From CAVQBP01 sp964448105 (GTDB taxonomy: Bacteria > Bacteroidota > Ignavibacteria > Ignavibacteriales > Ignavibacteriaceae): DNA of 16,371 nt. Below are positions 7,176 to 14,574 of the stretch, piece by piece. The stretch covers positions 1 through 16,371 of the forward strand of contig CAYUVK010000114.1 of assembly GCA_964448105.1 (NCBI GenBank). Reading direction: 5' to 3'. Made by a program: the position numbers and the translations under genes. Every line of letters begins with the position of its first letter. The stretch's first letter is position 1. The notes beneath the pieces are model-generated. The model was not told the origin of the DNA. It did no database searches and worked only from the letters and a program-made list of their open reading frames with translations.

Positions 7176-8492
7176 ATGAATAAAATTACTAAGACGATTC
7201 TCCATACGGTTGTTTTAATTCTTTACTTTTTACCTATTTTACTTTTTTGTTCATGTTTCTCTGGATCAACTATGGATTATCCCGAGCTTTATAAAGGTCA
7301 GGTTGATGGCTGGATAAGAAGAACTAATGAAAATTCATCCGATCTGGATGCATTTAAGCATTTAAGTATTTTTTATATACAAAACAATCAGAATGAAAAA
7401 GCGCAGAAATATATATATAAAGCACTTAAGCTTGCTCCCGATGATCCGGAATTAATCTTTTATAAAGGATTAAATCTTGAATTCTTTAATAGACTTAATG
7501 AAGCACTTGTATATTATAAGCAGTATACCGGAATTCTTAAAGATTCACCTTATAGAGAATTAATGGAAGGAAGATATTTATGGATAAAAAGGCAGCAGGC
7601 ATACTCCGATGTAGATTCATTAATAAGAAGAGAAAAGGACCTTTCAACTAAAAATATTTCCGATAGTACAATTGCAGTTTTTCCACTTATTTATGAAGGA
7701 ATAAATAAAGACTATGTTCCGTTAAGCCGTGGTTTTAGTGAAATGGTAAGCATAGATCTGGCAAAAGTTCAAGCTTTAAGAATTCTGGAACGAATAAGAA
7801 TTCAAGCTGTACTGGATGAATTGAAATTTGGGCAATCTTCTTTAGTTGATCAATCCACCGCTCCGAGAGTAGGTAAATTGTTGGGAGCTGGAACGATTGT
7901 ATCCGGAGATTATGATGTGACTAATAATGGAGATTTTAAAATTGATCTGGGTTCTTGGGATGTAAAAAACAGCCAAAGAAAATCATGGGTAAATAAGTCC
8001 GGTGATCTCAAAGATTTTTTTATGCTGCAGAAGGAAATTGTATTTGCTTTCCTGCAAAAGAACGGAATTGAATTAACCCAGGAAGAAAAAGAAGCAATAG
8101 CACAGGTTCCCACTCAAAATCTTCAATCTTTCCTGGCTTTTTCTAAAGGCCTTATGCAGGAGGACGCGGGTAATTTTAATAGTGCGACCTCATTTTTTAA
8201 AACAGCTTCAGAATTAGACCCGAATTTTAAAGCAGCTAGTGAAAAACAGCAGTCGTCTCAAAGTTTAGGAAAAGGTAGCGGTAACAAAGAACAATTAGTA
8301 TCCAATCTGAAAGAAGAATATCCTGCTATTCAAGGTGAAGAAATTAATCTTGTTCAAAATAGGAGAAATATAATTGGTAATAGTGTTTTATCTAATTTTA
8401 TAGACGACATATTTAACCGAAGCCCTGCCCAGGATAAAAAAGACTTAAATCCTCCTTTGCCTGACCCGCCCCCGCCTCCACCATTACAATAG
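7176..8492 (+). CDS. Probable lipoprotein with TPRs and CsgG/FlgO-like domain
   Basis: A 438-residue paralogue in plan of the protein at 5976-7001. The N-terminus is a hydrophobic signal (VVLILYFLPILLF) ending in C25-S-C27. C27 is the likelier lipidated cysteine, though the lipobox is imperfect (Phe at -3). Residues about 55-130 are TPR-like (FKHLSIFYIQNNQNEKAQKY, ALKLAPDDPELIFYKGLNLE). Residues about 163-300 match the CsgG-like pattern: STIAVFPLIY, SRGFSEMVSIDLAKVQALRI, LERIRIQAVLDELKF, RVGKLLGAGTIVSGDY. Residues about 315-355 hold another TPR (FSKGLMQEDAGNFNSATSFF, ASELDPNFKAA). The C-terminus is an extended linker ending in a proline-rich run (PDPPPPPPLQ), unlike its neighbour. It should be anchored to the inner leaflet of the outer membrane or the cell surface. 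The beta-barrel gene follows after 60 bp, so physical association with that barrel is plausible but unproven. Confidence 0.8.
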   Translation: MNKITKTILHTVVLILYFLPILLFCSCFSGSTMDYPELYKGQVDGWIRRTNENSSDLDAFKHLSIFYIQNNQNEKAQKYIYKALKLAPDDPELIFYKGLNLEFFNRLNEALVYYKQYTGILKDSPYRELMEGRYLWIKRQQAYSDVDSLIRREKDLSTKNISDSTIAVFPLIYEGINKDYVPLSRGFSEMVSIDLAKVQALRILERIRIQAVLDELKFGQSSLVDQSTAPRVGKLLGAGTIVSGDYDVTNNGDFKIDLGSWDVKNSQRKSWVNKSGDLKDFFMLQKEIVFAFLQKNGIELTQEEKEAIAQVPTQNLQSFLAFSKGLMQEDAGNFNSATSFFKTASELDPNFKAASEKQQSSQSLGKGSGNKEQLVSNLKEEYPAIQGEEINLVQNRRNIIGNSVLSNFIDDIFNRSPAQDKKDLNPPLPDPPPPPPLQ

Positions 8493-8552
8493 TATAGCGC
8501 ATTCAGTGCAGATTATTAATATTTTTTTAAGATGAGTTTTGAGGATTAAGAA

Positions 8553-9466
8553 ATGAAACTATTCCTTCTCAATATATTTTTATTGTCTATATTCTTTATG
8601 GGAGTTAATTATTCGCAAGATTATTATAGGGGCACAAACCTATTTTCTGTTCGCATCTTGCCTATTTTTGAAACATGGAATATAAAAGGTAGTACTAATT
8701 TCTCCGAGTTCTCTACTATTATTTCCCTGGGTTACTTCCCTTCACACAATACGAGCTTGTTGGTTAATGCTAAATATGCATCGATAGGAGGGGATCTTAG
8801 TGGATTAAATGGATTTTCTGATGCGCAAATTTCATTTAATCAGAATTTATCAAAATATAACTTGATTTTAACTGCGGGGATAAATATACCCAGCGGAATA
8901 ACTAAACTATCTGCAAAACAATTTGAAACAGTAAGATTTATTAGCCAGGATTTATTTGCAATGAGAACACCAAATTTTGGTCAGGGTATGAATGTAATTT
9001 TGGGTGCATCCTGGGTACATCAATTATCAGATAACTATGTTGCAGGTCTTGGATTATCATATCAAATTAAATCTGAATATCAACCTTTAAGTGGATTTGC
9101 TGAAAAATATAAACCATCAAACGAGATTTCCATTACAGGTGGTATAGATATAAGATTAAGCGATACTCAAACATTAACTGCTGACGTAATGAGCATTTTT
9201 TATGGCAATGACCAAGTGAATGGGATAGATGTTTTTTCCAGCGGTAGCAGGACAGTTCTTGATGCAGTGTATAAACAATATTTTGGATTCAATGGACTTT
9301 CAGNNNNNNNNNNNNNNNNNNNNNNNNNNNNNNNNNNNNNNNNNNNNNNNNNNNNNNNNNNNNNNNNNNNNNNNNNNNNNNNNNNNNNNNNNNNNNNNNN
9401 NNNGCTCCAAACAAACCTGATATTAGCAGTTTTACTTTTGGAGCAGGTATTAACATTGACTTTTAG
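8553..9466 (+). CDS. Outer-membrane beta-barrel protein, interrupted by an assembly gap
   Basis: The protein starts with a signal peptide (MKLFLLNIFLLSIFFMGVNYSQ). It continues as alternating amphipathic strands with aromatic girdles and turns (SLLVNAKYASIGGDL, NLILTAGINIPSG, GMNVILGASWVHQLSDN, AGLGLSYQIKSEY, ISITGGIDIRLSDTQTLTADV), typical of an outer-membrane barrel. I cannot assign a substrate or family. After the 100-N gap the plausible continuation is in a different frame from the upstream part. From 9404 it reads 20 residues, APNKPDISSF then TFGAGINIDF, and stops at 9464-9466. Ending on a beta strand with a C-terminal phenylalanine is the classic barrel-assembly signal, so 9466 is the real end. 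Reading straight through the Ns gives a false stop at 9488. True length is unknown because 100 Ns usually stands for an unsized gap. It follows the lipoprotein gene by 60 bp. Confidence 0.75.
9304..9403. other. Assembly gap of 100 Ns
   Basis: Exactly 100 unknown bases lie inside the outer-membrane barrel gene. The round number and the frame difference between the two flanks indicate a scaffold gap of unknown real size. Confidence 0.97.
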
Positions 9467-9538
9467 CTTTTGTTTCTATAAAAATTAAAAGCTAAAACAT
9501 TAAAGACTATAAAATGAAAAAGTTTTGAAAAAATCTTA

Positions 9539-9616
9539 ATGAAATTTTATACAGTTATATTTTCCTTTCTTTTATTTTTTACTCTTGTTGTAGAGGATGT
9601 GTTTTTAGCAAAATGA
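9539..9616 (+). CDS. Possible tiny signal-peptide-like ORF
   Basis: A 25-codon ATG-led reading encodes a basic start followed by a hydrophobic core (MKFYTVIFSFLLFFTLVV) and ends EDVFLAK. It looks like an isolated signal peptide in the 229-bp gap between the barrel gene and the large propeller gene. There is no clear ribosome site. It may be a small membrane peptide, a decayed secreted protein or chance in T-rich DNA. The remainder of the gap shows nothing recognisable. Confidence 0.2.
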   Translation: MKFYTVIFSFLLFFTLVVEDVFLAK

Positions 9617-9695
9617 AATAATTTTTTCATTCTATCATTAGAGATATTAATAGCTAATTATAAAAATTAATTTGTAACATTACTCATCTATTTTA

Positions 9696-12600
9696 ATGCA
9701 TAAGATTTTATATATTAAAAAATATTTTTCTGCGTTAATATTTTTTTCATTTCTTTTTATTTTTTCGACAAGATTATTTGGCCAGGCTCCAGATTTTCTT
9801 TGGCTGGCTAATGCCGGCAGCCCTGGTTCTACCACCGGAGAAAAAGTCGCTGTTGATAATAACGGTAATATTATCGTTACCGGTTATTTCGATTCAACCA
9901 TTACTTTTGGGACTCTTAAACTTTCAAGTTTTGGTTCGGCAGATATATTTCTGGCAAAGTATGATCCTTCCGGAGAAATTCTTTGGGCTAAGCAGGCAGG
10001 AGGCAGTGATTACGATAATGGTTATAGTGTTACTGCAGATAAAAATGGAAATATTATAATAACTGGTTCATTCACTTCCGCTTCAGCAAATTTTGATGGC
10101 TTAACAGTTAGAAGTGTAGGCGGTTCAGATGTTTTTGTTGCGAAATATGATCCTAACGGAAAAATAATTTGGGTGAAAACGGCGGGCGGGCAAATGTACG
10201 ATGTTGGTTATGGTGTAACCGCTGATGGGAATAATAATGTTATTATTACAGGTACTTTTTCCAGCTCGATAAGTTTTGGGACTATTAGTCTTAAAGGGCA
10301 TGCTTACTCCGATATTTTTGTTGCAAAGTATGATCCTAACGGGAATGTATTATGGGCTCGCGGTGCGGGGAATAATGGTTTTTATAATTCAAGCTCTGGA
10401 GTTGCAGTTAATAGTAATAACGATGTTTTTATTACCGGTTCAATCGGTGATACTGTTACTTTTGATAATATTACTATTGCTTCAATTGGAGGGGAAGATG
10501 CTATAATAGCAAAGTATGATGAGAATGGGAATATAAACTGGGTTAAACAGGCCGGCGGAAAAGGAAGCTATGATTATTCAAATGATATATCTGTTGATAA
10601 AAATGATAATCTTTATATTACTGGGCAATTCAGCGGTATAGCTTTTTTCGGAAATATCCAATTAACAAGTGTTGAAAATTCAGATATTTTTATTGCAAAA
10701 TATGATGCCTCCGGAACTCCAGTCTGGGTAAGTAAGGACAGTAGATACTCCACTAATACCGGGGTAGGAATTAGTGCAGATGATGCAGAAAATGTTTCCG
10801 TAATTGGTAATCTGCTTATAGGTGATTTTGATGATATTTATATTGGAAGGTTCAATAAAAATGGTGTAAAAACCTGGAGCACTATTGCAGGCGGCAATTT
10901 TAATGATAGAGCAGGGGGAGTTGCTAATGGGCTTAACGGCGATTTGATTGTTTCCGGTTCCTTCTCTGATACCGCAGCTTTCGGTTCAAAAGAAATGGTG
11001 AGTGTTGGTTATTCCGATGCTTTTTTAGGAAGGATTCCTGCCCCTCAATTAGCATTTTCTCCCCATACCTTAAATTTCAATAGTGTTGCCCCAGGAGAAA
11101 ATATCATAAAAAATATATTATATTCTAACCCGAGTAAATCAAACCTGCATATTTATAATACTAATTTTGTCGATTCAAATAAACAATATACTCTTCAGGG
11201 GAAAATAGCTGATAGTATTACAGCAGGGGCGAGTGCAAGTATCGGCATAAAATTTTCACCAAATATACTTGGTAAACTTTCTGCGGAATTAATAGTCGAA
11301 AGCGATGCACCTACAAGTCCGGATGCCCTCTTTATTATGAGCAATGTTGTAAATCCTACCTTTAGCTTTTCATCTGATACATTGAACTTTGGAAATGTTG
11401 ATATAAACAAAATTTCAGCAAAAAATTTAACTATAAAAAATATCGGTTCAACTAACCTTTTTATAAACAAATTTACAATATCTGGAAATGACAAAAATGA
11501 TTTCAGCCTGCTTAATATATCACCACCGGATACGATCCTTCCGTTGATATCTAAAGAATTACTTATAAATTTCAAATCATCAACTCCAGGTTTAAAAACT
11601 GCAAAATTAATTCTTACAACTAATGTAATAGGCATTGCTGATACGATCTATTTGTTTGGTACAGGTACCTTAGGTACCATAAACCTATCAAGTAATCTAG
11701 TTGATTTTGGCAGTGTCGATATTAATCGTGATTCAATATCCACTCTAAAAATAACTAATGCAGGGACAGGAAGTTTAATAATAAGTAATTATTCAGTAAT
11801 AGGTCCAAACTCAAGTGATTTTACAATAAGCTATAATGCAGTTCCAGATACAATACCTCCTGAAAATTCGATAAATATCAATATAAAATTTGCTCCCAAA
11901 ACATCAGGGAATAAAAATGCAATGCTATTGATAATAAGTAACTCAACTTCCGGTTCTGATACAGTAAAGCTGTCAGGTAAGGGTGCATCTGTAATATCTG
12001 TAGAATTACCGGCAAATAATATTGTAGGTCAAGATATTGATTTGATAATCAATCCACCGCAAGGTTTCAATTTTAATAATATTAAATTGTATTATAGAAG
12101 GGCAGGAGAAAGAACATATCAGCAAACAGATTTAACTTTATCTAATAATTCATATACGGCAGTTATTCCGGCTTCATATTCAACAATAAGGGGGATACAA
12201 TATTATATAGTTTTTTCAGAAGAAGGCTACACGGTAACTTATCCCCTTAACGATCCGGCAAATAACCCGGCGTATATTGAAGTGAGTGTTCCTGAATATA
12301 CCTATCCCACAGTAATAAAAAAATCAGTTTACCGGATGATTTCAGTCCCATTAGTTATATCAAATCCGTTGATAGACTCGGTTCTTGGTAATAGTTTTGG
12401 ATTTTATGATAATACAAAGTGGCGAATTCTTAGATGGGACCCGGGAGCAAATATGTATACTGAATATCCTAATTTAAATGGAGACTTGGTACCGGGAAAT
12501 GCATTCTGGTTTATAGAAAATTTCAGCAAAAGTTTTAATGTAAAGAATGCTGTTACGGTATCATCATCAGGATTGTATAGTATAAAGCTGCAGCCGGGCT

Positions 12601-13586
12601 GGAACCAGATTGGTGACCCGTATGCATTTCCGGTAGATTGGGATAGCGTATTGAGTACCAGCCAGATTCAGCTTCCTATACACTGGAACCCGGATATAGA
12701 AGATTATGAAATAAACCAAAGAGTATTGCAGCCATGGGATGGTTACTGGGTCTTCAATCCTGATACCGTGTTTATATCTTTAAACTTCCGGCCAATTGCA
12801 AGTAATGGAATTCCAAAGAATAATAATACCCTGGCAGAACTAAAGAGTGGTGAATTCTTAATCCAGCTAAAAGCAAATATTGAAAAGACCAATATAATTG
12901 ATGATGAGAATTATGTAGGTATGCTTGAAAATGCAAAAGACGGGAAAGACAAGTATGATGTATTAGTTCCGCCTTCAATAACCGGGAATTTGAATTTTAA
13001 TATAGTATCAGGAAATACGGAATATGCTGAAAATATATTAGCCTCTTCAAAAGACGGAGCATATTGGGATATAAAGTTAACGTCAAATCTTAAAGATAAA
13101 AATTTAATAGTAGAACTGTATAAGTCTTCTTTTCCGGCTAATTTTCAAATATGGTTTTTAGATAGGGATAAATTGCTGTCTATTTCTATAAATGGAGATA
13201 AACTTAGCATACCATTGCCGAAGAATGGAAAGGGGAGCTACAGGTTAATAACTGGAAATGAAGAGTATGCAAAAGAGCATTCAGAGAATATTCCATTGGT
13301 TCCGTTGGAGTACTCATTATCTCAAAATTACCCGAATCCTTTTAATCCTTCAACAAACATTGACTATCAGTTAAAAGAATTGAGTACAGTATCGCTAGAA
13401 ATATTTAATATTTTAGGACAAAAGATAAATGTATTGGTAGACAACAAGTTACAAAATCCGGGACAATACAGGGTAAGCTGGGATGGAACAAATCAGTCAG
13501 GCAGTAAAGTATCAACCGGAATATACATTTACAGAATAAGAGCCAATAATTTTGTAAGCAGTAAAAAGATGATCCTCTTGAAATGA
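9696..13586 (+). CDS. T9SS-exported seven-bladed SBBP propeller protein with choice-of-anchor-D repeats
   Basis: A 1296-residue cell-surface or secreted protein. Residues 1 to about 30 are a signal peptide (ALIFFSFLFIFSTRLFGQ, then APD). Residues about 38-450 contain seven SBBP-type units sharing Y-x-V-x-x-D-x-x-G-N-I-I-I-T-G-x-F, S-D-I-F-V-A-K-Y-D-x-x-G and W-x-K-x-A-G-G. The AKYD-equivalent codons fall at 9954, 10140, 10323, 10509, 10695, 10845 and 11028, giving blades of about 62 residues with a shorter sixth. Residues about 452-765 are three Ig-like choice-of-anchor-D/HYDIN modules (for example TLNFGNVDINKISAKNLTIK and FDFGSVDINRDS-type starts). About 770-1200 are beta-rich modules with no clear family (GWNQIGDPYAFPVDW, LQPWDGYWVFNP). 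Residues about 1205-1296 are the T9SS type A sorting domain, SQNYPNPFNPSTN through GIYIYRIRA to KKMILLK. The sequence suggests binding or scaffolding rather than catalysis. The upstream outer-membrane and lipoprotein genes may be its partners. Confidence 0.9.
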   Translation: MHKILYIKKYFSALIFFSFLFIFSTRLFGQAPDFLWLANAGSPGSTTGEKVAVDNNGNIIVTGYFDSTITFGTLKLSSFGSADIFLAKYDPSGEILWAKQAGGSDYDNGYSVTADKNGNIIITGSFTSASANFDGLTVRSVGGSDVFVAKYDPNGKIIWVKTAGGQMYDVGYGVTADGNNNVIITGTFSSSISFGTISLKGHAYSDIFVAKYDPNGNVLWARGAGNNGFYNSSSGVAVNSNNDVFITGSIGDTVTFDNITIASIGGEDAIIAKYDENGNINWVKQAGGKGSYDYSNDISVDKNDNLYITGQFSGIAFFGNIQLTSVENSDIFIAKYDASGTPVWVSKDSRYSTNTGVGISADDAENVSVIGNLLIGDFDDIYIGRFNKNGVKTWSTIAGGNFNDRAGGVANGLNGDLIVSGSFSDTAAFGSKEMVSVGYSDAFLGRIPAPQLAFSPHTLNFNSVAPGENIIKNILYSNPSKSNLHIYNTNFVDSNKQYTLQGKIADSITAGASASIGIKFSPNILGKLSAELIVESDAPTSPDALFIMSNVVNPTFSFSSDTLNFGNVDINKISAKNLTIKNIGSTNLFINKFTISGNDKNDFSLLNISPPDTILPLISKELLINFKSSTPGLKTAKLILTTNVIGIADTIYLFGTGTLGTINLSSNLVDFGSVDINRDSISTLKITNAGTGSLIISNYSVIGPNSSDFTISYNAVPDTIPPENSININIKFAPKTSGNKNAMLLIISNSTSGSDTVKLSGKGASVISVELPANNIVGQDIDLIINPPQGFNFNNIKLYYRRAGERTYQQTDLTLSNNSYTAVIPASYSTIRGIQYYIVFSEEGYTVTYPLNDPANNPAYIEVSVPEYTYPTVIKKSVYRMISVPLVISNPLIDSVLGNSFGFYDNTKWRILRWDPGANMYTEYPNLNGDLVPGNAFWFIENFSKSFNVKNAVTVSSSGLYSIKLQPGWNQIGDPYAFPVDWDSVLSTSQIQLPIHWNPDIEDYEINQRVLQPWDGYWVFNPDTVFISLNFRPIASNGIPKNNNTLAELKSGEFLIQLKANIEKTNIIDDENYVGMLENAKDGKDKYDVLVPPSITGNLNFNIVSGNTEYAENILASSKDGAYWDIKLTSNLKDKNLIVELYKSSFPANFQIWFLDRDKLLSISINGDKLSIPLPKNGKGSYRLITGNEEYAKEHSENIPLVPLEYSLSQNYPNPFNPSTNIDYQLKELSTVSLEIFNILGQKINVLVDNKLQNPGQYRVSWDGTNQSGSKVSTGIYIYRIRANNFVSSKKMILLK

Positions 13587-13616
13587 TATTTGCAATTCCT
13601 TCTCTTAAAAATAGAC

Positions 13617-14267
13617 ATGCCACAAATTCTCGAAAGAAAATTTTCTAAAGAAAAAACTCAAAAAAGTTTTGCTGCTGTTTCTAAGTTTTATGATTTTTGG
13701 GCAAAAGTTACTGAAAGCAAAGCCATAGATATTGCATTGGAAAATATAGGTCCGATTGTTAACGGGAAAATTCTGGATATTGGGGTGGGAACGGGAGATA
13801 TGTTTTATAAAATTATACCTTTTAATAAAGATGGTTTTAATGTCGGATTGGATATTTCTCCTCAAATGCTTTTAAAAGCTAGGGAAAAAATGAAAAGCTA
13901 TAAAAATTTTAAAACAAACTTTATTTTGGGGAATACTTTCCGCCTGCCGTTTGAAGATAATTGTTTTGATTATATTTTTTCAAGTTATGTTTTTGATCTA
14001 TTCCCGGAAAATGAATTTATAAATGTTACTAAAGAAGTCAACAGAGTATTGAAGAAAAACGGTAAAGTAATAATAATTACAATGTCCTTCGGAAATAGAT
14101 GGTACAATAATTTTTGGTTTTTGCTGGCAAAATATTTCCCGGGTATCTTAACAAATTGCAGACCTGTAGATCTAAAGCCGTATTTTTATAACACTTTTAA
14201 AGATGTTAAAGTTGTTACCATTTCTCAAAATACTTTCCCGAGTGAAATATTAACAGCAGTTAAATAA
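13617..14267 (+). CDS. Class I SAM-dependent methyltransferase (UbiE/Methyltransf_11-like)
   Basis: A 216-residue cytoplasmic enzyme. Motif I, ILDIGVGTGDMF, sits at about residues 51-62 and binds S-adenosylmethionine. The acidic motif II region NVGLDISPQM follows, then the post-motif GNTFRLPFEDNCFDYIFSSYV and motif III RVLKKNGKVIIITM. The pattern is that of UbiE/Methyltransf_11 proteins that methylate small molecules such as quinones or lipids; the acceptor cannot be deduced. It is a little shorter than UbiE (about 250 residues) and lacks the UbiE C-terminal signature, so a quinone role is not claimed. I chose ATG 13617 because the alternative in-frame TTG at 13590 lies almost on the preceding stop and adds nine hydrophobic residues absent from the family. 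It begins 30 bp after the propeller gene, so it may be co-transcribed, though its function looks unrelated. Confidence 0.85.
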   Translation: MPQILERKFSKEKTQKSFAAVSKFYDFWAKVTESKAIDIALENIGPIVNGKILDIGVGTGDMFYKIIPFNKDGFNVGLDISPQMLLKAREKMKSYKNFKTNFILGNTFRLPFEDNCFDYIFSSYVFDLFPENEFINVTKEVNRVLKKNGKVIIITMSFGNRWYNNFWFLLAKYFPGILTNCRPVDLKPYFYNTFKDVKVVTISQNTFPSEILTAVK

Positions 14268-14574
14268 TAAGTAAAGAATACTTCTTAAAATGATCATCTC
14301 TTTTACCTGGTTATAAACATCTATATGTTCTATACTTCACCCTTAATCTAACGAAATATCCTTCTTGTGTGTTTAGTATCTTCTTAAATTGGGGTCATCA
14401 ATAGATTAATAGATACCTTCCCATATTTATCAACCTACCCAGTTATATCCAAACCAATTTTCTTATATCTTAAATCTTTTTATAAAATTCTCCGCCTGTT
14501 TCTTGATCTTTATATATTAATACTTGTAACAACTCTAGACTTGTTACACTATTTAACAGTTCGAGAAATTTTTC
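14268..14574. other. Convergent intergenic region
   Basis: This 307-bp AT-rich stretch lies between two genes transcribed toward each other. No coding sequence is credible. The only clear structure is the inverted repeat at 14525-14548. Pyrimidine-rich tracts are common here but match no element I recognise. Confidence 0.6.
14525..14548. terminator. Candidate hairpin terminator for the convergent genes
   Basis: TGTAACAA (14525-14532) and TTGTTACA (14541-14548) form a perfect 8-bp stem with an 8-base loop, 26 bp beyond the stop of the minus-strand hydrolase and well after the methyltransferase. The stem is AT-rich and no clean U-tract adjoins it on either side, so its strength as a terminator is doubtful. 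Confidence 0.35.

Noticed and set aside
9467..9488. Extension of the barrel reading frame to a stop at 9488
   Set aside because: It depends on counting the 100 Ns as real bases; the other frame gives a proper barrel C-terminus ending in Phe at 9466.
9810..11045. Regular repeats of about 183-186 bp considered as a CRISPR or satellite array
   Set aside because: The period is a whole number of codons and the units encode SBBP blades within one open frame, so they are protein repeats.
11195..11635. Minus-strand open frame of 146 codons
   Set aside because: It lies wholly antisense inside the propeller protein gene over choice-of-anchor-D modules whose plus-strand reading is clearly the real one.
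13590..13616. TTG start for the methyltransferase nine codons upstream
   Set aside because: It abuts the preceding stop and has no ribosome site; the ATG at 13617 fits the family better.
13405..13865. Minus-strand open frames over the propeller 3' end and the methyltransferase
   Set aside because: Both overlap well-supported plus-strand genes and show no family features.
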